45,292 nt of DNA from Bacteroidales bacterium (GTDB taxonomy: Bacteria; Bacteroidota; Bacteroidia; Bacteroidales; UBA932). The stretch covers positions 1 through 45,292 of the forward strand of contig SFMU01000009.1 in assembly GCA_004552965.1 (NCBI GenBank), given 5' to 3'. The notes under the pieces are model-generated. The model had not been told where the DNA came from, made no database searches, and saw only the letters and a program-made list of their open reading frames with translations. This document shows positions 33,305 to 42,146 of this stretch, piece after piece. Within the stretch, counting starts at the first letter, position 1. The number at the start of each line of letters is the position of its first letter. A program made the translations under genes and the position numbers.

Positions 33305-34111
33305 ATGACAATTTTCGATTTCCTGCATTTCACGTTTGCAGACTTGCTGGACATATTAATGGTTGCAGTCCTGATCTACCTCGTATTCAAGTGGATCAGG
33401 GGCACCGCCGCCATGAACATATTCATGGCAATCATGTCCGTGTTCATCCTCAAAGTCATTGTCGCGGCTCTCAACATGAACCTGATGAACGCCATCCTGA
33501 GCACTTTCATCGATGTCGGAGTACTCGCCCTGATCATTCTTTTCCAGCCCGAGCTGAGACACTGGCTGATGAAATTCGGAGCCAGGTACGTCGACATGAC
33601 CGGAAAGGGCAGGTCCATGATAGACAAACTCCTGGGAATCAAGGAGAAGAAGATGGGCGGGGACAGCCTCGACGAGATCGCGGAAGCCTGCAGGATGATG
33701 GCCGAGCAGAAGACCGGCGCCCTGATAGTCATCCAGCGCAACAATTCCCTGAACTATGTCATCGAGACGGGAGACGAGGTGGACGCCAGGATTTCCCGAC
33801 GGCTCATCATGAACATATTCTTCAAGAACTCACCCCTTCATGACGGAGCGATGATCATCAGAGGAGACAGGATTGTCGCAGCAAGGTGCACCCTTCCGAT
33901 AACCTCGAGGACGGACATCCCGGCAAAGTTCGGAATGAGGCACAGGGCAGCGGTAGGAATATCCGAAGAGACCGACGCGGATGTGATAGTCGTCTCGGAA
34001 GAGACCGGAGAGATTTCATTCGTCAGGGAGGGCCGGATAGAGAAGATCGGCAACATCAACGAGCTGAAACTCCTTCTTGGAGCTGGCGAAAACCTCTCCG
34101 AAGACAATTAA
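33305..34111 (+). CDS. cdaA: diadenylate cyclase CdaA
   Basis: About 268 residues from the ATG at 33305; a TTG three codons upstream is less likely. Three N-terminal membrane helices (~8-80) are followed by a DAC domain. The DAC motifs are both present: LHDGAMIIRGDRIVAARCTLPIT and GMRHRAAVGISEETDA. It makes c-di-AMP from two ATP, a signal for potassium and osmotic balance and wall stress. The cdaR gene that often follows in Firmicutes is absent, as is usual in Bacteroidota. mutS2 follows 30 bases downstream and may be co-transcribed. Confidence 0.95.
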   Translation: MTIFDFLHFTFADLLDILMVAVLIYLVFKWIRGTAAMNIFMAIMSVFILKVIVAALNMNLMNAILSTFIDVGVLALIILFQPELRHWLMKFGARYVDMTGKGRSMIDKLLGIKEKKMGGDSLDEIAEACRMMAEQKTGALIVIQRNNSLNYVIETGDEVDARISRRLIMNIFFKNSPLHDGAMIIRGDRIVAARCTLPITSRTDIPAKFGMRHRAAVGISEETDADVIVVSEETGEISFVREGRIEKIGNINELKLLLGAGENLSEDN

Positions 34112-34141
34112 CCGAAACGCCAGATGGGACGAGGAGACAAC

Positions 34142-36652
34142 ATGATAGACACAAGGCTTGAATCCAAACTCGGATTCGACAGGATCCGCACGATGATTTC
34201 GGACAGATGTTCCACTGAATATGCCACCGCTAGAGTGGCCGGGGAAAGATTCTGTTCCGACCCCAAAGTCATCGGGAAGAGACTGGCGCTGACAGACGAG
34301 ATGCGGCTGGTAGTGATGTTCGAGGAGAATTTCCCTGTCAACGGCTACATCGACTGCATTGACTTCCTCAAGCCTCTGGCCAGGGAGGGATGCACCATAG
34401 ACCAGGTGTCCCTGGGCAAGTTGAGAACCCTTGCCGAGACTGTCCGGCGGCTGACCGACTTCTTCGCGGCCACCAAGGACGGAGTGTATCCCAACCTCAA
34501 AAGGATGAGTTCAAAAGTGGTCTGCTTCCCCGAAATCCAAAGGAAGATAGACACCATCCTCGACAAGTTCGGAGATTTCAAAGACACGGCTTCCGACGAA
34601 TTGTTCCGGATCAGGAAGACCATCAAGACCAAGGAAAGCGCAATCTCGAAAGTGGCCGCGAACATTCTGCGTGAGGCACAGGCCAGCGGAATTGCCGGCG
34701 AGGATGCGGCTATCACGATTCGAGACGGCAAACTGCTGATTCCGGTCAACAGTTCCTCGAAAAGGAAAATCCCGGGCTTTGTCCACGACACCTCCGCAAC
34801 CGGCAAGACGTCCTTCATAGAGCCGGCGGAACTCATTGAAATCGACAACGAAATCGCCAACCTGAGGGTAGAGGAAGCCCAGGAGATCCACAGGATACTC
34901 TCTGATTTCAGCGACTTCGTGCGTCCGCATATTCCCGACTTGCTCTTCGCTTCCGAATATGTCGGTGAAACCGACTTCCTGGTGGCAAAGGCCCAGGTCT
35001 CGCTTGACTTCAAGGCAGGTATGCCGGTGATTTCCAAAGACGGGGAGATGAATCTCAGGAAAGCAAGGCATCCCCTTCTGGAGAAAGCTCTCGCACGCGA
35101 AAGCAAACAGATCGTCCCTGTGTCGGTGAAACTCAACCCTGCCAAGCACATCCTCCTCATCTCCGGACCGAATGCCGGCGGAAAATCAGTCTGCCTGAAG
35201 ACCACAGGACTGCTCCAGTACATGTTCCAGTGGGGAATGCTGATCCCGACATCGGAATCTTCGGAACTCCCGGTCTTCGACAGGATCATGGTCAGCATCG
35301 GCGACGACCAGAACATCGAAAACGACCTGAGCACCTACAGTTCCTTCCTCGAGGACATGAAGTCGATGCTGCGCGAGGCGGATTCCAGGACTCTGGTGCT
35401 GATCGATGAATTCGGCTCTGGCACCGAGCCTGCCGCGGGAGGGGCCATCGCCGAAGCGATTCTCAGCGAACTCGACAGGAAAGGGGTCTACGGAGTCATC
35501 ACCACCCACTACACCAACCTCAAGCTCTATGCTTCCGGGCCTCAGACCGGAGTCATCAACGGTGCGATGCAGTTCGACGCAGCCAGGATCCAGCCTCTGT
35601 TCGCCCTTGAAATCGGTCTTCCGGGCAACTCGTTCGCATTCGAACTGGCAAGGAAGATGGGTCTTCCGGAGAACATCGTCAAGGATGCGGAAAACCGTGC
35701 CGGAGAAGAGTTCGTGAACATCGAGAGAAACCTTCGTAAGATTGTCCGGAACCGCAAGGCTCTCGAAGATAAGCTCCAGAAGATCAAGAACACTGACAAG
35801 ACCCTGGAAAGCATCACAGAACGCTACCAGAAGGAACTTGAGGACATACAGCAGACCAAGAAGGAAATCCTCGACAAGGCGAACCAGGAAGCCCGGGACA
35901 TCGTCAAGGGAGCCAACAGGACGGTGGAGAACACAATCCGCACCATCAAGGAAGCCCAGGCAGAGAAAGAGAAGACCATGGGGGCGCGGAAAAGCCTCCA
36001 GGACTTCATGAGCGCCCTCCAGGCCAGGAAGGAGCAGGAAAAGAAGGACCATGACAGCTATCTGGACAACAAGCTCCGCCAGCTCGAGGAAAGAAAGAAA
36101 AGATCCCTTGCCCGCAAAGGAAAGAATGCGGAAAAACAAGCCGAAAACGCCACCCAGGAGTTTCGCGGAGGTGCCCTCAAGGTGGGCGAGAAAGTGCGTG
36201 TGAAATCCAACGGCATGGCGGGAGAAGTGGTGAGAGTCTCGGACAAGGCAGTCACCATCGCCATCGGCAACATCACCAGCAAGATGCCTCTGGACAAGGT
36301 GGAAAGGATTTCTTCCAATGAATATAAGGCCGCGATGAAGAAGGAATCCGCCTCAAGGCCTGTCGGAACCACACCGGACAATTCCGGGCTTAGGGAAAGA
36401 AGGCTCAGGTTCTCGCCGGAACTCGACATCAGGGGAGAAAGGGTCACGGATGCCCTCAACATCGTGGAGCACTTCATCGACGATGCAGTGATGCTGAACA
36501 TAGGCACCGTACGCATCATCCACGGCAAGGGCACCGGCGCCCTCAGGGATGAGATTCAGAAGTATCTGAACTCTGTGCCCGGTATCGCCTCGGTGAAGGA
36601 CGAGCACATCCAGTTCGGAGGCTCCGGAGTGACAATTGTCACTTTTGAATAG
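34142..36652 (+). CDS. mutS2: MutS2 family ATPase/endonuclease
   Basis: About 836 residues from the ATG at 34142 (MIDTRLESKLGFDRIR), preceded by GAGGAG at good spacing; an ATG at 34124 is six codons upstream. It lacks the MutS mismatch-recognition domain and starts with core and clamp helices. The ATPase has Walker A GPNAGGKS at ~342-349 and Walker B LVLIDEFGSGTEP. A long coiled coil (~520-660) leads to a KOW-like segment (LKVGEKVRVKSNGMAGEVV) and a C-terminal Smr domain (LDIRGERVTDALNIVEHF, IIHGKGTGALR). MutS2 is linked to suppression of recombination and, in Bacillus, to splitting collided ribosomes. Confidence 0.95.
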   Translation: MIDTRLESKLGFDRIRTMISDRCSTEYATARVAGERFCSDPKVIGKRLALTDEMRLVVMFEENFPVNGYIDCIDFLKPLAREGCTIDQVSLGKLRTLAETVRRLTDFFAATKDGVYPNLKRMSSKVVCFPEIQRKIDTILDKFGDFKDTASDELFRIRKTIKTKESAISKVAANILREAQASGIAGEDAAITIRDGKLLIPVNSSSKRKIPGFVHDTSATGKTSFIEPAELIEIDNEIANLRVEEAQEIHRILSDFSDFVRPHIPDLLFASEYVGETDFLVAKAQVSLDFKAGMPVISKDGEMNLRKARHPLLEKALARESKQIVPVSVKLNPAKHILLISGPNAGGKSVCLKTTGLLQYMFQWGMLIPTSESSELPVFDRIMVSIGDDQNIENDLSTYSSFLEDMKSMLREADSRTLVLIDEFGSGTEPAAGGAIAEAILSELDRKGVYGVITTHYTNLKLYASGPQTGVINGAMQFDAARIQPLFALEIGLPGNSFAFELARKMGLPENIVKDAENRAGEEFVNIERNLRKIVRNRKALEDKLQKIKNTDKTLESITERYQKELEDIQQTKKEILDKANQEARDIVKGANRTVENTIRTIKEAQAEKEKTMGARKSLQDFMSALQARKEQEKKDHDSYLDNKLRQLEERKKRSLARKGKNAEKQAENATQEFRGGALKVGEKVRVKSNGMAGEVVRVSDKAVTIAIGNITSKMPLDKVERISSNEYKAAMKKESASRPVGTTPDNSGLRERRLRFSPELDIRGERVTDALNIVEHFIDDAVMLNIGTVRIIHGKGTGALRDEIQKYLNSVPGIASVKDEHIQFGGSGVTIVTFE

Positions 36653-36689
36653 ACACTGCCGTCCGGAAAGGACGGAATCCCGACAGACT

Positions 36690-37088
36690 ATGAAAACTCA
36701 AGAAGGAAGAACCCCGAGAATGGCCTTGGGGAAAGCAGGAGAAGATGCCGTCTGCGAGTTTCTGTCCAGGAACGGACATACCATCCTCGACAGGAACTAC
36801 CGGGCAGGACATCTTGAAATAGACATCATCTCCCTTGACGGGAATGGTGTGCATTTTGTAGAAGTCAAGACACGTGTAGCACCGACCCCGACAAGACCCG
36901 GGGAGGTGGTGGATGCGACAAAACAGAACAGGATCGCAAAAGCGGCAGCAAGATACCTTGCCTCCCGTAAAAGCAATCCTCTCTCCCCCGGTCTGGAGAT
37001 CAACTTCGATGTCGCATCGGTAGTATTTGAAAACGGAGACATCAGGATCGAATGGATTCCCAATGCCTACTATCCGATGTTCTTCTGA
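36690..37088 (+). CDS. YraN family protein (UPF0102, predicted nuclease fold)
   Basis: About 132 residues from the ATG at 36690; an ATG at 36720 (MALGKAGED) is also possible. The family pattern is intact: LGKAGEDAVCEFLSRNGHTILDRNYR, then HLEIDIISLDGNGVHFVEVKTRV, with the GEDA Glu, the Asp, and the EVK of a PD-(D/E)xK-type nuclease fold. The biochemical role is not known. A 6-bp hairpin (CCGTCC-GGAAA-GGACGG, 36659-36675) lies just after the mutS2 stop. Confidence 0.9.
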   Translation: MKTQEGRTPRMALGKAGEDAVCEFLSRNGHTILDRNYRAGHLEIDIISLDGNGVHFVEVKTRVAPTPTRPGEVVDATKQNRIAKAAARYLASRKSNPLSPGLEINFDVASVVFENGDIRIEWIPNAYYPMFF

Positions 37089-37120
37089 AAGGAATTGAAC
37101 ACTATGACTAATTCGATGCT

Positions 37121-38212
37121 ATGAGTGACAACAGGTATTGTGTAATTATGGCGGGCGGAAGCGCCAACCATTTCTGGCCTGTCAGCAGGAAATCCCAACC
37201 TAAACAGTTCCTTCCTGCCGACCTGGAAGGCAAATCGTACTTGAGAAAGACCTACGAAAGGCTGTCCGGAATCATTCCGACAGAGAACATACTGGTAATC
37301 ACCCTCGCGCGCTATGCCGCCCTGGTCATGGAGATGATCCCGGAAATCCCGGAGGGGAACATCCTCGAGGAGCCCTATGGCAGAAACACTGCACCCTGCA
37401 TAGCATATTCGACATACAAAATAATCCAACGCTGCCCCGAAGCCGTCATCATCAACACTCCGGCAGACCACATCATCGACGATGAAGCAGCCTTCAGGAA
37501 AGACATCATAAGCCTTCTGGACAATGCCGCCATGCATCCGGCCCTGATGACTCTGGGAATAGTCCCGACCGAGCCCGAAACCAGTTATGGCTACATACAG
37601 GTGACGGGAAAGAGGATGGGCACCAATCCGGTCAAGGTCAAGACCTTCGTGGAAAAGCCGGACCCGGAACTGGCGGAAGTTTTCTGCAAGAGCGGAGAAT
37701 TCTTCTGGAATTCGGGAATATACGCCTGGAAAGCATCCATCATCATGGAGGAGATGAAAAAGTACACTCCTGAAGTCGTCTCGATGTTTCAGGGATGGGA
37801 GCGCTCGCTTGGAACTCCGGAAGAGGCCGCCTTTCTCGAGAAGGCATATTCAGACTGCCCGAAGATTTCGATAGACTACGGTGTGATGGAAAAGACTGAC
37901 CGCTCATGGCTCTATCCAGGCAACTTCGGATGGGGCGACATGGACACCTGGGAAGCCATCCAGGAGCACTGCGGGCGCAAGGACAAGGACGGAAACTGCT
38001 TCCTTGCGGACAAGGTCATGGCAGACTCCGACAGCGGCACCCTCCTGATGTCGACCCTGCGGGGTAAAAAGAAACTCTATGCCATCAAAGGGCTGAAGGA
38101 CTTCATCGTGATCGACACGGAAGACGCGCTGCTCATCTGCCCGAAGGACGACAGGCAGTACAAGGATTTCCTTTCAGGGCTCGGGATGCCCGAATATGAA
38201 GAATTCCGCTAG
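37121..38212 (+). CDS. manC: mannose-1-phosphate guanylyltransferase-like protein
   Basis: 363 residues. The family makes GDP-mannose from GTP and mannose-1-phosphate for glycan and capsule synthesis. Family features present are FWPVSRKSQPKQFL, EPYGRNTAPCIAYST, NTPADHIIDD, TFVEKPDPELAEVF, FFWNSGIYAWKASII and GNFGWGDMDTWEAI. The nucleotide-binding signature normally reads GGxGTRFWP; here it is GGSANHFWP (residues 12-20), with the second Gly, the Thr/Ser and the Arg replaced by Ala, Asn and His. That could lower or change activity, or mark a paralogue. There is no C-terminal isomerase domain. It is 32 bases after yraN. Confidence 0.85.
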   Translation: MSDNRYCVIMAGGSANHFWPVSRKSQPKQFLPADLEGKSYLRKTYERLSGIIPTENILVITLARYAALVMEMIPEIPEGNILEEPYGRNTAPCIAYSTYKIIQRCPEAVIINTPADHIIDDEAAFRKDIISLLDNAAMHPALMTLGIVPTEPETSYGYIQVTGKRMGTNPVKVKTFVEKPDPELAEVFCKSGEFFWNSGIYAWKASIIMEEMKKYTPEVVSMFQGWERSLGTPEEAAFLEKAYSDCPKISIDYGVMEKTDRSWLYPGNFGWGDMDTWEAIQEHCGRKDKDGNCFLADKVMADSDSGTLLMSTLRGKKKLYAIKGLKDFIVIDTEDALLICPKDDRQYKDFLSGLGMPEYEEFR

Positions 38213-38269
38213 ACACATTCTGCCACATCCCCGGATTTCCGGCCAGACTGCCCCGAGGCGACAAAACAA

Positions 38270-40132
38270 TCAACGAGGCACAACTGACAACTTGACCCTT
38301 GCGAGGCTGTCGTAGAATCTGATGACGGTTTCCAGTTCCGGATAGTCTTCGGATGAGAAGTCCCCTTTCAGGATATTCCTTGCAAGATGGATATGCAAAG
38401 ACCTTTCACCAGTAACTTTGCATTCCATCAAGCATGAGCCGGCCCGGTTGCTGACTGAAATATCTTCCGGAAGAGTCTCGAATCGCATGGATGACGGAAG
38501 GACAACAGAGATGTCGTCCGTCCTGCTGTTCCCGGCATAAACCATGTAGGGAACAGTCCTGCCGGCTGGAAATGCAGTCTTTCCGGTGCGAACTGCTCCG
38601 GGGAAGAGAGGTATCAGTTCCCTGTTCCCGCTCTTGGATGTGTACTTAGGGATCGTGGAACTGAATTTTATACTGATGGAAGAGTTCCGGCCATCCGCGA
38701 GGACATCGTACCTCACATCCTGGAATTCCGACGATGGCAACCCTGTGATATCCCTAAGGACCTCCCTCTTTCCGGCAGCATCAAGACTTCCGAACGGGAA
38801 CATTCTTTCGAAAGTCAGGCCCGAATAGGAATATTCAGACACGATGGTGGCAGAACCATCTTCTTTAACCTCTATCCTGATGTTCCCGGCAGACATATTC
38901 TCATCTTCAGAATAATCCGGTACTGTCTCGATGTGCATTGTTCCGTCCTGATAGACAAAGGCATCATGCCCAGCCAAGCCTTGATGAATATATCCGAGCG
39001 GAAGTTTGGAGGATGTACATTCCACCCAAAGGTCGCCGTCCGCATCGGGAATCTTCAGGATGGCATGGTCCATGAAACCGGGATAGACGATATCTCTTGG
39101 CTGGCGCCTTCTGGATGTGCTTATCTCAACATAACAGGATTCAATTCCGGCCTCCCTCAACATGCACTTCATCAGATTGGACAGAGCCTTGCAGTCACCG
39201 AACTTGTTCCTGTACACTTCTCCGGGGCTCATGGGTTTCTGGCCTCCGATTCCTATCTGAATACTTACATAACGGTAGTTCTTCTGCATGTAACCGTAGA
39301 GGGCAAGAATCTTGTCCCTCTTGTTTACGACAGGGTCAGCGATGGCATGGACTGTTGCTGCGAGTTCGGCTGGAATTTCGGAACTCTCTTCTATGAGGTT
39401 GCATTTCCATCTTCCGTATTCGTCAATGGTTCGCAAGGAGCCTTCCCTCTTGAACCAGGAGAACCTGTCGGGAGAGAAACAGACCATTGGAAACAGATCT
39501 TCCGGCAATGGCATGAAGATTCCGTCCGAAATTGAACTGAACCCTGGCATCACCCATTTCCTGCTGACACAGCCATTCCCCTCGATGGTCTGGGGAGTGA
39601 TTGCGCAGTTGAAACTTGACCATGAGACGCCGTAGTCGGAAGGCGTGACAAGAGTGTAACTTGCACGTTTCATTTCCTGCTCATAAAGGCGTACAGGAGC
39701 GAAAGGCGGCGGAACCAGGAATCCTTGAGTACAGTTTTCTTCGTAGGAATATTCCACGACATAAGGAAACCTGTCGGATGAAAAGACCAGGTACTTCGTC
39801 GTGTAGTCGTCCGCCAGTCCTTCGCTGAACTGGGTGGACCGGACATCCTTCAGACCATACTTTGCAACCACCTTCCCCATCGGATCAACAAGCCTGCCCG
39901 AGAAAGACTTCAGGCTCCATCCTGAAGCAAGTGTCTTCATGAAGGCAGCATCATCTTCTCCATCCTTGTTCAGGACCATAATCCTGACTGTCTCCTCAAC
40001 CTTCATTTTCAAGGAAGATGAGACAGTCACAACCAGGCTGTCGTCCAGGATGACGGAGTTCTGGGCGAAAGACAATATCCCAAGCAAGGAGAGTACGGCT
40101 GCTGAAGCGAGTCTTCGTAACAATGGCATCAT
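38270..40132 (-). CDS. DUF3857 and transglutaminase-like domain protein (Cys-containing paralogue)
   Basis: 620 residues with a signal peptide (LASAAVLSLLGILSFAQ). An N-terminal DUF3857 beta domain (~25-230) is followed by a transglutaminase-like core (~255-390). The catalytic Cys lies in NKFGDCKALSNLMKCML and the His in PGFMDHAILKI, with Asp/Trp in LWVECTSS. A C-terminal DUF2569/3858-like beta region ends the protein. It overlaps the upstream paralogue by ATGA (40129-40132), so the pair is translationally coupled. Such periplasmic proteins are common in Bacteroidota; the substrate is unknown. Peptide cleavage or cross-linking is possible. Confidence 0.88.
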   Translation of the reverse strand: MMPLLRRLASAAVLSLLGILSFAQNSVILDDSLVVTVSSSLKMKVEETVRIMVLNKDGEDDAAFMKTLASGWSLKSFSGRLVDPMGKVVAKYGLKDVRSTQFSEGLADDYTTKYLVFSSDRFPYVVEYSYEENCTQGFLVPPPFAPVRLYEQEMKRASYTLVTPSDYGVSWSSFNCAITPQTIEGNGCVSRKWVMPGFSSISDGIFMPLPEDLFPMVCFSPDRFSWFKREGSLRTIDEYGRWKCNLIEESSEIPAELAATVHAIADPVVNKRDKILALYGYMQKNYRYVSIQIGIGGQKPMSPGEVYRNKFGDCKALSNLMKCMLREAGIESCYVEISTSRRRQPRDIVYPGFMDHAILKIPDADGDLWVECTSSKLPLGYIHQGLAGHDAFVYQDGTMHIETVPDYSEDENMSAGNIRIEVKEDGSATIVSEYSYSGLTFERMFPFGSLDAAGKREVLRDITGLPSSEFQDVRYDVLADGRNSSISIKFSSTIPKYTSKSGNRELIPLFPGAVRTGKTAFPAGRTVPYMVYAGNSRTDDISVVLPSSMRFETLPEDISVSNRAGSCLMECKVTGERSLHIHLARNILKGDFSSEDYPELETVIRFYDSLARVKLSVVPR

Positions 40133-42114
40133 GAAACCTTCTTAAGGGCAATTCTTCCTTCAAGAACATTGTTGATGCTGTTCCAGAAGTTTCTCAAGTC
40201 CTCATACCTGTCAACAGTATAGTAGAATCCGTTGAGTTTGAATTCCATCACAATCTGGACCATGCCATTGCCTTTGAGGGCCTTGTAGTTGAACACAATC
40301 TCCTTGTCCCCCATTGAGAATGAGGAAGACTGTGGTACTCCCTCCAGCACCCATTTGTCACCAAGCATCACCATTGCCCTGAAAGAGATGGTAAATGGGT
40401 GGTTCAAATCTATCGGAAGAGTTCTCCTGTCAGCAGTGAAAAGGTCTGTCTGCAGAATGTCAACCAGAGTAGGCTTCAGATAGAGGATGTCCCCCGACCG
40501 TTCACCATTTAACTTGAACTTCAGGTTCGTCACCAGCCGGTCTCTTTCCCTTGTCATTGTACCGGAAAGACAGTCCACGTCAGAATCGTCCATCAAACTT
40601 TCAAAATACTCATCCTCAGACCCGAAGGAATCGACCCTCCCGTTCTCCACAAGGGCATTCAATCCCGAGTAAATCATGGTAAAATCAGATTCAAGACTTC
40701 CTTCATCATTGATTACCGCTTTCAGGATGTGGTTTTCTGCACCCTTGCCGATAGTGCTCAGGTTGACACTTCTGGTCGGCTCCGGTTCATTGAATCTGAT
40801 TGCCTTGAAAGACAGAAGCCTGTCAGGAATCACGTCAATGCTGGACCACTTGTCAGTACCATCCAGGAAGACCTCCTTCTGGATACCTCCATCATCAACT
40901 TTGACCGACAAGATGAAATAATTGATGTCCTTCAGGGTAGGATAATTCGAAAAGTTCTTTATGTCCTTGGGGTTAAGGAGAACCGGTGTGCTCTTTATCC
41001 CGATATCCGAAAGCATTGCCATCAGAAGGAAATTGATGTCTGCAGAGGATCCCTTTCCCGTCTTCAGCGCATTCTTCGGATTCGATGAGGTAAGGGCGTA
41101 GCTTTCGTCCCAGGTTACTCTGGATGAAAGCAGGTCAAGGACGGCCTTGATTCTGTCCCTGTCGTTTTCCTTACCAGATACAGCCTTGGCAACCTCGTCC
41201 TTCAAAGGATTGGACATCTTGAGGTTACCGCCGAAACTGTCTGCATCATTCAGGGTCTTGAACACATCTTCCCACGTGTACGAGAAGGATTGGGCAGGCA
41301 TTCCAGGATACTCTACCGACTTGAGTTCGAAACTCATGCTGGACTTGAAATCGGAGATGTTCCAGACGAACGGTTCCTTTTTCACTGGAGGAACAGACAC
41401 TGCCATTCCCTTCAACCACCTTTCCGAATAAGAAAAAGCCTCTCCTCCGGAGTTGATTTTCCTTTCCTTATAGGCAATATCCTTGATGATGGGATGCATC
41501 ACCTCGTTGTAGTCAACATAGAAGACGATGAAGTCTGGCATATGCACATCAGCCTCTGAAAAAAGGACAGGAACAGAATGTTGCAGGTAGATGGTAGGGA
41601 TGTTCACTATGTTGTCTGACGAAATTGTGAATCGGCAGTCAATCACCGTTCCCTTCTTCACCTCAGGAATGCTTGCCTTCACCCTTTGGAGAGAAGAAGA
41701 AACATTCTCCTTGAAAATCATGTTGTTCTTCAGCTGGGTCGATACAGTCTTGCCGTTTTCATCGACATTGACAGCAACAGCTTCCAGTTTGACAAGATTC
41801 TCCGACGTCGCTGATTCTCCACGGAAGAGGTCGATGGTAATGTCACCGGCATCCACTCCATCTTCCGAAAGCACCTTTATTCGTCTGGTGATGGTTCTCT
41901 TCTGGTAGAGGCCGTTGTTGGAAGTCTCGATGGCATAGTCATAATGCTCAAAAATAATGACTTTGTCCGCATCGGGATCAAGGGAACAGGAAGTCATGGA
42001 AAGATCCTCCTTTGAGGGCTTTCCGAATTTGAAATTGGATTTGTCTGTCTGGGCATGGACACAAACCGTTCCTGCTGCCAGCAATGCAACCAAGATAGAA
42101 ACATACTTTTTCAT
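40129..42114 (-). CDS. DUF3857 and transglutaminase-like domain protein (degenerate active site)
   Basis: 661 residues with a signal peptide (MKKYVSILVALLAAGTVCVHA). The DUF3857 region (~50-250) contains EHYDYAIETSNNGLYQKRTITRRIKVL. The transglutaminase-like region (~290-430) aligns with its neighbour, but the catalytic Cys segment is TGKGSSADINFLLMAML, with Ser where the neighbour has the Cys of GDCK, and the His segment has INYFILSV in place of DHAI. It is therefore probably not a catalyst. The C-terminal beta domain ends with YTVDRYEDLRNFWNSINNVLEG, typical of the family. As the first gene of a coupled pair it may be a binding partner of the active one. Confidence 0.87.
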   Translation of the reverse strand: MKKYVSILVALLAAGTVCVHAQTDKSNFKFGKPSKEDLSMTSCSLDPDADKVIIFEHYDYAIETSNNGLYQKRTITRRIKVLSEDGVDAGDITIDLFRGESATSENLVKLEAVAVNVDENGKTVSTQLKNNMIFKENVSSSLQRVKASIPEVKKGTVIDCRFTISSDNIVNIPTIYLQHSVPVLFSEADVHMPDFIVFYVDYNEVMHPIIKDIAYKERKINSGGEAFSYSERWLKGMAVSVPPVKKEPFVWNISDFKSSMSFELKSVEYPGMPAQSFSYTWEDVFKTLNDADSFGGNLKMSNPLKDEVAKAVSGKENDRDRIKAVLDLLSSRVTWDESYALTSSNPKNALKTGKGSSADINFLLMAMLSDIGIKSTPVLLNPKDIKNFSNYPTLKDINYFILSVKVDDGGIQKEVFLDGTDKWSSIDVIPDRLLSFKAIRFNEPEPTRSVNLSTIGKGAENHILKAVINDEGSLESDFTMIYSGLNALVENGRVDSFGSEDEYFESLMDDSDVDCLSGTMTRERDRLVTNLKFKLNGERSGDILYLKPTLVDILQTDLFTADRRTLPIDLNHPFTISFRAMVMLGDKWVLEGVPQSSSFSMGDKEIVFNYKALKGNGMVQIVMEFKLNGFYYTVDRYEDLRNFWNSINNVLEGRIALKKVS

Positions 42115-42146
42115 AAGCCATGTAAGTTAAAAAATATAAGTGGGTT

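Noticed and set aside
36659..36675. 6-bp hairpin between mutS2 and yraN as a terminator
   Set aside because: The stem is short and no T-run follows; yraN follows closely, so it may be no more than an mRNA fold.
38221..38260. possible terminator after the manC-like gene
   Set aside because: Only a short CCGG-type inverted repeat is present, with no T-run.
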